Shown here piece by piece: positions 33,470 through 42,380 of a stretch of DNA of 64,000 nucleotides. The DNA is from Myxococcales bacterium (GTDB taxonomy: Bacteria > Myxococcota_A > Polyangia > Polyangiales > Polyangiaceae), in NCBI GenBank assembly GCA_903642325.1, contig CAHJWM010000025.1, positions 1 through 64,000 of the forward strand, written 5' to 3'. The position numbers and the translations under genes are program-made. The notes below the pieces were generated by a model that did no database searches, was not told the origin of the DNA, and saw only the letters and a list, made by a program, of their open reading frames with translations. How positions within the stretch are numbered: position 1 is the stretch's first letter; every line of letters begins with the position of its first letter.

Positions 33470-36220
33470 ATGAAGAGCCCCGTCGCTTTGATGCTGGCAG
33501 CACTCTACCTAGCCGCCTGCGGATCGAACGGTACGCCAACGTCTGGGACTCCGAGCGGAACACCGGCCGCGACCGCTGGCGGCGCCACGTCTCGCGATGG
33601 CGCTGGGGGCGCCCTCGGCACCGGTGGCTCGGGCACGAACCTGACACCCAGCGGCGGCGGCGGCAGTGCAGACGCAGCGCCGAGCGGCCCCGGCGCCGCC
33701 TGCATTCCGCAGGGGACCAACGAGCGCACGCTCCCGGCTAGTTTTTTCAGGAACTGCAGTTCGTGCCACAGCGCCTACGGCCCGCCTGCCAACCCGGCCG
33801 TACCCAACTTGTTGACCGGAATGGCCACCGAGGATGAGTACCGAGCCACGGTTCGCAGTGGAAAAATGGCGATGCCGGGATTTACGGCGGCTCAGATGTC
33901 GGACGCCGACATCAAGGCGGTTCATGAATACTTCAAAACAGGGGTGCCCACGAGCGCGCCCTCTTGCAAGTCCGCAGCTGGCACTTCCCTGAGCCCGATC
34001 GGCTGCATGGGTCAGACGGTCTCGTACGCGCCTCTCTTCGCCGATGGCAGCACGACGCTCGAGCCCATATCCAAAACCGATCCGGTCACCGGGCACATCG
34101 TCTTCCGCGGCGCGGGGCGCGTCCGCTTTCGTCACGAAATGGAAGATACCTTCGCCATTTATCACGACCATTATTTCGAAGGCCGTACCTTCGGCTACCT
34201 TTTGGACGATAGCAGCCCCGTCGGCGGCAAGACCATCACGGTAACGTTCTTGCCGAGTGGCAACCACTATTACAGCAAGCAAACCAACGCGAGCAGCCAG
34301 GAAGGCGGCTCCGATCTCAATATCCGCGCGTGGAAGTTGTACGGTCACCCCGATGGCAACGCCTTCGCCACCAACGCTGGCGGCGTGGCCAACGACGTAT
34401 TGCCCTTCGGCTGCGCATCGGACCCGAATGGAGCCACCTGCGACACACGCAAGTACACGTACGTGATCAATCGCAACGGCCGAGAAGGTCGCGACATCAT
34501 GGTCGGCGATCAACTACAGGTCGAGTTCGGCATGTTCCTCGCGCGCTACAGCAGCGGAAAGGAGCAAGGCCCGCCAGTCGACACGAAGCACGTGCGAAAC
34601 ATCCTGCCCATCCCAGGTGGTTGTACGCTGAACGGGCCGCCCTTCGACAACAAGTGCTACACGCAGGCCAATTACTATTCGGACTCGTTTCGTTATGTCG
34701 TCGGCAAAGGCACGCTCACACCGTACAATCAAGACTGCACGATGAGCGTCCCGCCCGGCCAGGAGGGCGTCTACGGTTCATGCGATGCCGTCGCCAAGGC
34801 CGTGAGTGCCGGAACGCTTGCCGATCGGACCGGCCCGGACCAGCCCGGTTGGTCCGGCGGCACCGCGACCATGTCCTACATCCGTCAGCGTCACGACTTG
34901 TACTATTCGCAAATGGCCCCCAACATCCAGCAGGAGAACGCCGAGAGCTTCGGGCAAGGCCGGCGATTATTTCACACCAATTACACGACCGGCGAGCACA
35001 TCGAGGCCAATAACGGCTTGACCGCGGCCGAGGTCGCCGTGCACGCGGGCATCGCCGGCCCCCTACTGAATCAACTGACGTGCGAAGGCTGCCATTCGCA
35101 CAACAACCGCGGCGTTCCCCCGGCGGCGGGCGCGCCCTTCGATTCGATGGTGGTCAGGATCTTCGGAGCGGGTCAAGACGCGACCGGGGCTCCCCTCGGG
35201 GACCCGAACTACGGTCGCCAGCTCCAGCCCAAAGCGGTCAGCGGCGCAGGTGAGGGCAGCGCATCCTTCACCTACGCGACCGTCAACGGCACATTCAAGG
35301 ATGGCACCGTCTATACCCTCCGTAAGCCCACGACCACGTTCTCGGGCCTGACCGCGGGCACCCCCACCTCTTACTCGTCGCGCATCGCGCGGCCCCTCAT
35401 CGGCATGGGTCTACTGGAGGCCATTCCGGAATCGGATATCTTGGCGCACGCCGACCCAACCGACTGCAACGGCGACGGCATATCCGGTGTCCCGAACATC
35501 GTCTTCGATCCCGAGGACGCCAAGACGCACCTGGGTCGCTTCGGTTGGAAGGCAGCTAAAGCGAGCGTGCGTCATCAAGTGACCGAGGCCCTGAACTTCG
35601 ATCTCGGCGTCACCAGCAGCGTGTTTCCAAAGCATGAATGTGGCCAGCTGGAAGCAGCTTGTCTTGCGGCCGACAAGGCCACTCCGGAGCTCGCGGACCG
35701 CGACGTGAATCTGCTCGTCACGTACATGCGCGATCTCGGGGTTCCGCCACGGCGTGACCTCAAAGTTGCCGCCGTGGTCAAAGGTGAGGGCTTGTTTTCG
35801 AGCCTTGGCTGCGCGAATTGTCACGCGCCAAACCAACACACCGGGAGCACGAGCCCGTTCCTGGAAATGCGCGACCAGGTCATCCATCCTTACAGCGACC
35901 TCCTGCTGCACGACATGGGTACCGAGCTGGCGGACAACAGCACGGAGCCCGAATTCGCCGCGACCGCCTCCGAGTGGCGCACGCCGCCGCTCTGGGGCAT
36001 TGGTCTATGCGATGAGGTCGCGGCTGGCTTCCAGAAGGACGACACGCTGAACCCCGCGCCGAACCTCGGCCCGTGCCACTACTTGCACGATGGTCGGGCC
36101 GACAAGCTGTTGGACGCCGTGCTCTGGCATGGCGGCGAAGCCAAAGCCGTGCGCGACGCAGTGATTGCCCTGCCGGCCGCAGATCGCGACGCCTTGATCG
36201 CATTTTTGAAGTCGCTTTGA
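33470..36220 (+). CDS. Large c-type cytochrome lipoprotein of the di-haem oxidoreductase (DHOR) family
   Basis: A protein of 916 aa starting with a lipoprotein signal (MKSPVALMLAALYLAAC) and a Gly/Ser/Thr linker. Three haem motifs are present: CSSCH (96-100), CEGCH (538-542) and CANCH (781-785). The first lies in a small cytochrome domain (MPGFTAAQMSDADIKAVHEYF). The second and third belong to a DHOR-type region (RRLFHTNYTTGEHIEA, RIARPLIGMGLLEAIPE, DVNLLVTYMRDLGVPPRR, HDMGTELAD). Between them sit about 330 residues without haem motifs. It is probably on the outer side of an envelope membrane; the redox partner is unknown. An upstream in-frame ATG at 33293 has no signal. Confidence 0.88.
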   Translation: MKSPVALMLAALYLAACGSNGTPTSGTPSGTPAATAGGATSRDGAGGALGTGGSGTNLTPSGGGGSADAAPSGPGAACIPQGTNERTLPASFFRNCSSCHSAYGPPANPAVPNLLTGMATEDEYRATVRSGKMAMPGFTAAQMSDADIKAVHEYFKTGVPTSAPSCKSAAGTSLSPIGCMGQTVSYAPLFADGSTTLEPISKTDPVTGHIVFRGAGRVRFRHEMEDTFAIYHDHYFEGRTFGYLLDDSSPVGGKTITVTFLPSGNHYYSKQTNASSQEGGSDLNIRAWKLYGHPDGNAFATNAGGVANDVLPFGCASDPNGATCDTRKYTYVINRNGREGRDIMVGDQLQVEFGMFLARYSSGKEQGPPVDTKHVRNILPIPGGCTLNGPPFDNKCYTQANYYSDSFRYVVGKGTLTPYNQDCTMSVPPGQEGVYGSCDAVAKAVSAGTLADRTGPDQPGWSGGTATMSYIRQRHDLYYSQMAPNIQQENAESFGQGRRLFHTNYTTGEHIEANNGLTAAEVAVHAGIAGPLLNQLTCEGCHSHNNRGVPPAAGAPFDSMVVRIFGAGQDATGAPLGDPNYGRQLQPKAVSGAGEGSASFTYATVNGTFKDGTVYTLRKPTTTFSGLTAGTPTSYSSRIARPLIGMGLLEAIPESDILAHADPTDCNGDGISGVPNIVFDPEDAKTHLGRFGWKAAKASVRHQVTEALNFDLGVTSSVFPKHECGQLEAACLAADKATPELADRDVNLLVTYMRDLGVPPRRDLKVAAVVKGEGLFSSLGCANCHAPNQHTGSTSPFLEMRDQVIHPYSDLLLHDMGTELADNSTEPEFAATASEWRTPPLWGIGLCDEVAAGFQKDDTLNPAPNLGPCHYLHDGRADKLLDAVLWHGGEAKAVRDAVIALPAADRDALIAFLKSL

Positions 36221-36420
36221 GACTAAGGCGCTTGGCGCGCCCGACTTCGCTCGCACCTTCGCCCTTGCCAGAATGACGCCTCCACGACGGACTCATGCAT
36301 CGCGGTGGTGCTGCGGGCGGGCATCGTGAAAAAGCGCGCATCTGCCGCGTGCACTGGTCGATGGGTGAGTCGAAGCCGATGTCCCGGGGGACCGCGGGTG
36401 GGCTGCTCCCGGAGCTTGCA

Positions 36421-36879
36421 ATGATGATGATGATGAGGGGTGCATGGGTCGGCTTATTACTTGCGACGGCATGCAGCGCAGGGGCGGGGCCAGAGGTCGA
36501 AGTACGTGAGGCGAGTGCCGTCGAGTCGCAGAGTGAGGCCTTGAGCGTGAATGCATTGAGCGCCGCGCAAACGAAGACGGCGCTGCGCTTGATCGATACG
36601 ATCTGCGGTGATACCTGGTGCGATGGTGACTACGACTTCCGTTTCCGTCGCTTGACCTGCAACACGGTTTCGAAGACTTGCACGCTCACGTTGCAGGCCT
36701 TCCCGGTCGAAGGCGTGCTCAGCTCCAAGCGGAGCTACTGGCGCTCGTGCAAGACCCCTGGTTTTACCGGCTTTGCGTCGCTAGTCGGCACCGCCGCCAA
36801 CGGCTACCAGTCGTTGAACGGTGACTATTACGATGCGCTCACCGAATGCATGATGCGTATCGAGCCCAACCTGCACTAG
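36421..36879 (+). CDS. Small Cys-containing lipoprotein, unknown
   Basis: A protein of 152 aa opening with five consecutive ATG codons, then RGAWVGLLLATAC, a signal with lipobox ATAC. The mature part has six or more Cys and aromatic residues (ICGDTWCDGDYDFRFRRLTC, VSKTCTLTLQ, SCKTPGFTGF, ECMMRIEP), suggesting a small disulfide-bonded exported domain. GGAG at 36411-36414 is 6 bases before the first ATG. No family recognised. The gene's stop overlaps the stop of the convergent PLP enzyme gene by four bases. Confidence 0.7.
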   Translation: MMMMMRGAWVGLLLATACSAGAGPEVEVREASAVESQSEALSVNALSAAQTKTALRLIDTICGDTWCDGDYDFRFRRLTCNTVSKTCTLTLQAFPVEGVLSSKRSYWRSCKTPGFTGFASLVGTAANGYQSLNGDYYDALTECMMRIEPNLH

Positions 36880-37877
36880 CGGAACAGCCGACGCAGCGCG
36901 AGAGGCAGCTCCTCCTCACGCGGCGCGCCGCGGAGCAAAGGCTCGAGTGAGCCGGCCGCGAGCGTGTGCCAATACAGCACACGAAGTGGGCGCGCACCCG
37001 TCGACGTCGGGACCTGGGCGCCGTGTTTCAATAGCTCCAGCACCTTGGCGAAGGTCTTGGCGGTGTAAGTCGATTCGAGCTCGAGGCCGAGCTCGCGGGC
37101 GATCGAGCTCGCATGGTCGCCGACGGCGCTGGCGATGCCATAGCCGGAGCCGACGTGCTGGACGTCAAACACGAGCTGGGTGGACAAGCGCTCGGTCAGC
37201 CGAAAACAGCCGCGGCGGCGGAGCACCTCGCGCGCGAGCCAACGAGCAGCGAAGCGCGGCGCGCTGCCGCCCAGCACCTGGACGCCGAGCACGCGGCAAG
37301 ATAGGCCGCAGGAAATCACTCCCGCCGCTATGCCGCCGCAGGTTCCCCCGGAGCCGAGCGGCACGACGATCCAATCAGGCATTGGCAGGGCGCCCCCGCT
37401 GACTTGTTCCACTAGCTCCTCGACCGCGGCGGCGAACGCGCCGGCGCCGATCGCGTTCGAGCCGCCAGGCGGCACCACGTAATCGCCGCGCCGGAGAACG
37501 CGCGCCGTGGCTAGCGGCAGCAGTGACGGGTGCGCCACGGCGTGTGCCTCGAGGCCTGCGCCGAGGGCGGCCCGTAACGTCTGCACCGCGTGCACCGTAC
37601 GCCGTTGGGGCACGAGCAGCCCCGCACTAGAAAGCCCGGCGGCGCGCGCGAAGAGCGTGAGCGTGAGCAGGTGGTGGCTGCCTGCAGCGCCAAAGCTCAA
37701 TACGCGCTGGGCGCCGCGTGCCGCGGCTTCAGCGACCAATCGCTCCGCTTTACGCACCTTGTTGCCGCCGTAGAGCGGATGGGAAAGTCCGTCATTTTTC
37801 AGCCACAGCTCGACCCGCGAGTTGCCGAGCTCTGGCCAAGCGCGAACCGGCGTGGGGTAGCTCGGCGCGGCAAACAA
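36876..37877 (-). CDS. ACC deaminase / D-cysteine desulfhydrase-like PLP enzyme
   Basis: Fold-type II PLP enzyme of 333 aa. The start region LWLKNDGLSHPLYGGNKVRKAE carries the PLP Lys (K40), followed by FGAAGSHHLLTLTLFARAAG and the phosphate loop VPLGSGGTCGGIAAG. These fit the ACC deaminase/D-cysteine desulfhydrase family; which activity is not decided by the sequence. The start is a TTG at 37877, and no better in-frame ATG lies upstream, so the extreme N-terminus is uncertain. Convergent with the small lipoprotein gene. Confidence 0.9.
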   Translation of the reverse strand: MFAAPSYPTPVRAWPELGNSRVELWLKNDGLSHPLYGGNKVRKAERLVAEAAARGAQRVLSFGAAGSHHLLTLTLFARAAGLSSAGLLVPQRRTVHAVQTLRAALGAGLEAHAVAHPSLLPLATARVLRRGDYVVPPGGSNAIGAGAFAAAVEELVEQVSGGALPMPDWIVVPLGSGGTCGGIAAGVISCGLSCRVLGVQVLGGSAPRFAARWLAREVLRRRGCFRLTERLSTQLVFDVQHVGSGYGIASAVGDHASSIARELGLELESTYTAKTFAKVLELLKHGAQVPTSTGARPLRVLYWHTLAAGSLEPLLRGAPREEELPLALRRLFR

Positions 37878-38095
37878 GGCACATTCAGCCAGCCATGGGG
37901 GCCGCCGGGTGTCTAGAGCGCCGCCGCTTCGAGTGGCTGTCGTCGACCGCGCGAAGTACGACTTCGAGCGCGTGAATCCAGCCTATCGGTCCAATTGTAC
38001 GCGCACTGTCGGAAGGGCGGCAATGAAGGAATTGTGACACCGCCTTCGACACAAAACGACGATTCATGCCCGAAACACGCTGCTAGCTTCGAGGG

Positions 38096-39277
38096 GTGGA
38101 ATCACGATCGCGTTTTCGCTCCAACCTGGATAATCAGTGGGCTCGTCGAATACTGGCTGCTGGCTCGGTGCTGTCCCTGGCGGCGTGCGTGACGGGCGGC
38201 ACCGATGGCGGCACTAGCGACGGAGAGACGATGAGCGTTGCTGGGGCGCCAACCGCCGGTAGCGTAAGTGCCCCGGTAGGTGGCGGCAGTGTCGCCGTTT
38301 CCGGAACGGGCGGCATGAACGGGACGAGCGTCGCGACTGGCGGGGCCCTGAGCGTGGCCACGGGCGGCATGATGAGCGGGAGCGTGGGCGGGAGCGTGGG
38401 CGGGGCCGCCACGGTCGTCGAGCCTTGCAGCTACTCGGCCTGGGTCGCCAAGAAGCCGTATGTCACGGGCGACAAGGTTACTTACAATGGGCAGGGGTAC
38501 ATCGCGACTTCCGACAATCCCGGCTACGACCCTACGATCAGCACATTTTTTTGGAGCCCGCTGTCCTGTCAACCGCTGCCCGCGGGTGGCGGCAGTGTAG
38601 GCGTCGGCGGTACGATGGGTGGGGGCGGCAGCACGGGTAGCATATCGAACAGCATGCCCTGCGCCCGGCTCGATAAGTTGCTTCCCGCCGGCTCGTCTAC
38701 GTTCGACGCCATGTTTCAACCGCCGTGGGACGGCCATGTCGCCAAATCGCTCTACGCGTACTCGGCCCTGTGCAACGCGATCGCGAGCGTGCCCGCGTTT
38801 GGCGCGTTCGCGAACAGTGGCGACGTCGAAAAAGACAAGCGAGAGCTCGCCGCATTTTTCGCGCATGTCGCCAAAGAGACCGCGTTTTTGGAGCAGACGG
38901 ACGAAGCCAAGCAGCCCTCGAGCGCGGCGGACTTTCATGGGCGTGGGGCTATCCAGCTCACGGGCGCTGCAAATTACGCAGCGGCGGGCACCTATCTCCA
39001 CAAAGACTTGACCGGCAATCCCGGGCTCGTTTCGACCGATCCACTGACCAACTGGCAAACCGCGCTCTGGTATTGGATGGTCAACTTCAACGCCGGCACC
39101 CCTGGCATCCAGAACTGCCACCAGGCCATTTTGACAGGCGATTTCGGGCAAACGACGCGCATCATCAACGGAGGCATCGAGTGCCCGGGGTCGCAATCGG
39201 CTCGCGATCGCGCTCAGTACTACACGAATGACTGCAGCAAGATCGCCGTCAGCCCGGGCTCGAGCCTCGTCTGCTGA
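38096..39277 (+). CDS. GH19 chitinase-like lipoprotein with carbohydrate-binding module
   Basis: A 393-aa secreted hydrolase in four parts. A lipoprotein signal ends at LSLAAC; a Gly/Ser/Thr-rich linker runs to about 105; a CBM5/12-type module follows (YSAWVAKKPYVTGDKVTYNGQGYIA...FFWSPLSC); then a short Gly linker and a GH19 domain. The catalytic domain has FAHVAKETAFL with the general-acid Glu and HGRGAIQLTGAANYAAAG, WQTALWYWMV and RIINGGIECPG. Chitin or peptidoglycan glycan could be the substrate. GTG start at 38096. Membrane anchoring by lipid would keep the enzyme at the cell surface. Confidence 0.9.
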   Translation: MESRSRFRSNLDNQWARRILAAGSVLSLAACVTGGTDGGTSDGETMSVAGAPTAGSVSAPVGGGSVAVSGTGGMNGTSVATGGALSVATGGMMSGSVGGSVGGAATVVEPCSYSAWVAKKPYVTGDKVTYNGQGYIATSDNPGYDPTISTFFWSPLSCQPLPAGGGSVGVGGTMGGGGSTGSISNSMPCARLDKLLPAGSSTFDAMFQPPWDGHVAKSLYAYSALCNAIASVPAFGAFANSGDVEKDKRELAAFFAHVAKETAFLEQTDEAKQPSSAADFHGRGAIQLTGAANYAAAGTYLHKDLTGNPGLVSTDPLTNWQTALWYWMVNFNAGTPGIQNCHQAILTGDFGQTTRIINGGIECPGSQSARDRAQYYTNDCSKIAVSPGSSLVC

Positions 39278-39292
39278 GCGCAGCGAGGCTCG

Positions 39293-40162
39293 TCAAAGCG
39301 TCGCGGCCTTGAACGTGTCGCAAGCTTGCAACGTGCCGTTGTCGAAGCCCTTTTGAAACCAACTCGAGCGCTCGGCAGCTGAGCCGTGGGTCCACGTCTC
39401 CGGTGTGACGCTCCCGCTCTCTTGCTTTTGTATGTGGTCATCGCCGACCGCGGACGCGGCTCCGAGCGCCTCTTGCACGTCGCCAGCGTCCAAGATCTGA
39501 CGCTGATTCGTAGAGCGCGCCCAGATGCCGGCGAAGCAATCGGCTTGCAGCTCGAGTCGTACGCTAAGCCCAGTGGCGCCGATGCGCGCGGATTTTCCCG
39601 AGCGATCCACCTGATCCGAGATGCCTAGAAGCTTTTGCACATGATGGCCAATCTCGTGTGCGATGACATACGCTTCGGCGAAGTCGCCTTTGATGCCGAA
39701 GCGCTGTGAAAGCTCGTTGTAAAACCCCAAGTCGATGTAAACCCGTTCGTCGTTCGGACAATAAAACGGCCCCGTAGCGGCGTCTCCGTTGCCGCAGCCC
39801 GTGCTAGTCGAATCGGTGAACAGCACCAATTTTGCGTTCCGGTAGGTTTGCCCGTTGTCGGCAAAAAACTTTCTCCAGGTCGTTTGCGTGTCATCGAGCA
39901 CGAAGGCAACGAAGTGACGAGGTGCGTCGCTGCCGCGTGCGCTGACCGCCGTGTTCGCGACTTGTGACGTGACGGCTCCGCCGCCACTGAAGCCGTGCAA
40001 CAGGCCATATCCGACCACCGCCACGATGACGACCCAACCATATTTGAAGCGCAGCAGGAGCGGCAGGAAACCGATCAAGCCCGCGCCGGCCATGCGCGAG
40101 CCTCCGCCCTGGCCGCGCTCGTCGATCAGGTCCGGGCTTTCGTGGTCTTGGTCGTAGCGCAT
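39293..40162 (-). CDS. Neutral zinc metallopeptidase, YpfJ/KPN_02809 family
   Basis: A 289-aa protein with one N-terminal membrane helix (FKYGWVVIVAVVGYGLLHGF) and a zincin domain with HEIGHH (AYVIAHEIGHHVQKLLG) and, downstream, LELQADCFAGIWA, typical of this family (E/D ligand after the HExxH). The rest matches the family layout (FCPNDERVYIDLGFYNELSQRFG-like segment). Peptidase activity of this family has been assumed more than shown. An in-frame extension to 40267 is not used, because MRYDQDHES begins the family's usual N-terminus. Confidence 0.93.
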   Translation of the reverse strand: MRYDQDHESPDLIDERGQGGGSRMAGAGLIGFLPLLLRFKYGWVVIVAVVGYGLLHGFSGGGAVTSQVANTAVSARGSDAPRHFVAFVLDDTQTTWRKFFADNGQTYRNAKLVLFTDSTSTGCGNGDAATGPFYCPNDERVYIDLGFYNELSQRFGIKGDFAEAYVIAHEIGHHVQKLLGISDQVDRSGKSARIGATGLSVRLELQADCFAGIWARSTNQRQILDAGDVQEALGAASAVGDDHIQKQESGSVTPETWTHGSAAERSSWFQKGFDNGTLQACDTFKAATL

Positions 40163-40357
40163 GGTCCGGAGAAGCTGCACTGATAGGCCGCCTGCGTCAA
40201 AGGAGGAACGCCTTGCATTTTCGCCGCGCTTTCCCGCCACGCCGTGGAGCTCGCGTTGGCTCGGCAATTCAACCGCGATTTATGGTTACGAACGAAATCC
40301 TCCCTGGTTGCTTTCCCACGGACACCGATCCGATGCTGGATGCGTAGTCAGGGCTTC

Positions 40358-41281
40358 ATGCTTCCGAAAAACGTTGCTCTCGCGCTGAGCGCTCTGTGCC
40401 TGGCGATCAGCTTCCCGGCAAAGGCCGCCGACGACGAGGGCGCGCGTGGGCTCTTGACCGATGTCGACCGCATCGTAGCCGGCGAAGAGTCGGAAGGCTG
40501 GTTCGCCGACGCCGATGCGCTTCGTGAAATCGAGGCGGCGATTTTCGAATCCGCCTGTCGGGCCACGCCCGACGCCCGAAGCATCGCATTACGCACGTTG
40601 ACCGAGCTCAGCTCCGCCGCTGGAAACGCGCGCGGGCTGTTCCACGCCTCGCAAGAGATGACCGATGCCGTGCGTACAGCACTGAGCTTGGAACGGCAGC
40701 ACCACGCCTTGGAGCTGGCCCTGGCGCGGGCGGACGCAGAGTGTCCCTTTTGGGTCGCGGCGCGACCCGCCTTCAAGGGTCGACAGAGCGACCGTCGGCG
40801 CTTCACGCTTAGCTTGGAGACCGCTGGCAACGTCCAGTTGCGCCACACCCTCGGCCATTTCGACTTCGGAGCGGGCGGTTGGGGGAGACTCTTACCTGGC
40901 TACGGGATCAACGATACGTTCACCTTGTTGGCCGGGGTAGAGTTCGGCGGAGGTGCCATGGTGCGCCCGAACACGAACGCCTCGCAGTTCATCATCAACT
41001 ATTTTCCGGCTATACCCGTCGTCCTACGCGTACATCATCGGACCTGGCACTACGATATCGAGGTTGCCCCGGTGGCTTTGTTCCAGGCCGACAACACCGC
41101 ACTCAGCTACGGGATTCGCGGCGGAGGAGGGGTCGGGTTCTCGGCACTGAGGCGGCACAACTTCTTGCCCTGGGCCGGAGTGGCGGTGAGCTTCGAGCAC
41201 TACTTCGATGGTGGCGGTCGCGCTTCCGCTGACTTCGCACGCGCCGATCTGCGCGTCGGATTTTTGTGGGACCCGAACTAG
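40358..41281 (+). CDS. Exported protein, possible outer-membrane barrel, unknown
   Basis: A 307-aa protein with a signal peptide (MLPKNVALALSALCLAISFPAKAADD). Residues to about 140 are helical (EGWFADADALREIEAAIFESACR...ALSLERQHHALELALARADAECPF). The second half is strand-like with aromatic ends (RRFTLSLETAGNVQLRHTLGHFDF, TFTLLAGVEFGGGAMV, HYDIEVAPVALFQ, ADLRVGFLW), typical of small outer-membrane barrels. No family recognised. An ATG at 40340 is an alternative start. Confidence 0.7.
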   Translation: MLPKNVALALSALCLAISFPAKAADDEGARGLLTDVDRIVAGEESEGWFADADALREIEAAIFESACRATPDARSIALRTLTELSSAAGNARGLFHASQEMTDAVRTALSLERQHHALELALARADAECPFWVAARPAFKGRQSDRRRFTLSLETAGNVQLRHTLGHFDFGAGGWGRLLPGYGINDTFTLLAGVEFGGGAMVRPNTNASQFIINYFPAIPVVLRVHHRTWHYDIEVAPVALFQADNTALSYGIRGGGGVGFSALRRHNFLPWAGVAVSFEHYFDGGGRASADFARADLRVGFLWDPN

Positions 41282-41312
41282 AGCCGATGCCGTGCGAGCG
41301 GAGCTTGCCGGG

Positions 41313-41615
41313 CTAGGAGCGCGTGAGTGCGATGGGCAAAATGGCGGCTTTGGTGGCGGCGCTGAGCGGCCCGTCGATGGAGCCGCCGTCCGTGCGCTCG
41401 ATCACGACTCGTTCCACTAGACGCGTGGCTCGGGCTCGGGCCTGATACGAAGAGACGACGATGCCCAGCGCGAATAAAGTGCGCTGGAGCACAGCGATTA
41501 CCGGCGAGCGCTGCTCGCGCGTGATTTCGATAGCGGTCAGCCGCGAACCCTCTTGTTCGAAGCGAACGAACGGATTTTCCAGGATTGGGTCGGCCACGTT
41601 TGCATTGCTAGGCAT
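41313..41615 (-). CDS. Small protein with an ACT-like segment
   Basis: A protein of about 100 aa. The core (SRLTAIEITREQRSPVIAVLQRTLFALGIVVSSYQARA...RVVIERTDGG) has the beta-alpha-beta rhythm of an ACT domain: strand, helix, GIVV turn, strand, strand. It looks like a lone ACT domain without an enzymatic partner. The ATG at 41615 is preferred over an upstream in-frame ATG at 41660. Function unknown; two other ACT-like proteins occur near 60 kb. Confidence 0.55.
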   Translation of the reverse strand: MPSNANVADPILENPFVRFEQEGSRLTAIEITREQRSPVIAVLQRTLFALGIVVSSYQARARATRLVERVVIERTDGGSIDGPLSAATKAAILPIALTRS

Positions 41616-41797
41616 GGGGGTGGGTCTCGCAACTGTCAACGCCCGAGCCAGCCAATTCAATCGGGCTCGATCGCGTTTTTCTCGAAGGCCGCTGCGTGGG
41701 AATAGTCTTGGAGTTACGACTGTTATGATGCCCGCACCGAGTCACCTGGGTGACATGTGGGTGATTTCGGCGCGCCGGTCAGTGCTAGATCGACGCC

Positions 41798-42100
41798 ATG
41801 ATCAAGCACGTTGTCCTTTGGAGAGTGCGCGGAACCTCCGCCGACGAGCGCCGCGAGCATGCTGAAACGGTGCGGAGCGCGCTGCACGGGTTGCGCGGCA
41901 AGATCCCAGGTATGTCGAGCCTCGAGGTTGGCCTCGGCGCGGGCGGCGACGAGCAGCTGGCCGACGTCTGTGTGATCTCGACGCACGACGACTGGGAAGC
42001 TCTCAAAGCCTATCAGGTGCATCCAGCTCACGTGGAGGCGGCGCGCGTGATCGCCGAGGCGCGCATCGAGCGCCGCGTGCTGGATTTCGAAGTGGAGTAG
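41798..42100 (+). CDS. Dabb (stress-responsive A/B barrel) family protein
   Basis: A 100-aa single-domain protein. MIKHVVLWRVRG at the start, then the helix-strand pattern ending SSLEVGLGAGGDEQLADVCVISTHDDWEALKAYQVHPAHVEAARVI, is a full Dabb ferredoxin-like fold, including the conserved YQVHPAH. Dabb proteins dimerise and act in small-molecule metabolism or stress; no specific role can be assigned. Confidence 0.9.
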   Translation: MIKHVVLWRVRGTSADERREHAETVRSALHGLRGKIPGMSSLEVGLGAGGDEQLADVCVISTHDDWEALKAYQVHPAHVEAARVIAEARIERRVLDFEVE

Positions 42101-42380
42101 CGACGCTTGCTCGACATCTCCGTGCGGGGCGCGCCTCTGTCCATTTAGTGCAGCGCCGCACGCGCTCGGTTCCGAAGTGTACAGTGCGCGAATTCACGCA
42201 CAGAAGGCGCGGCAGTGCTCTTTGGGTGCGCGCGTAAACCGTCGCCGCTAGAAAATTGTTCCACTTCGACATTGGAGAGCTCGCCCATGTAAGTGAGCGT
42301 AGTGCGCCGTCTCAGTTGATTGATGGGTCAGTGCCGAATTGTCTTCACACGAGCGACGAACTCCCGTTCACTGACAGACA
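42101..42380. other. Intergenic stretch without a supported gene
   Basis: No clear gene, repeat or hairpin is seen; it should hold the promoter of the following membrane protein gene. Confidence 0.4.
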
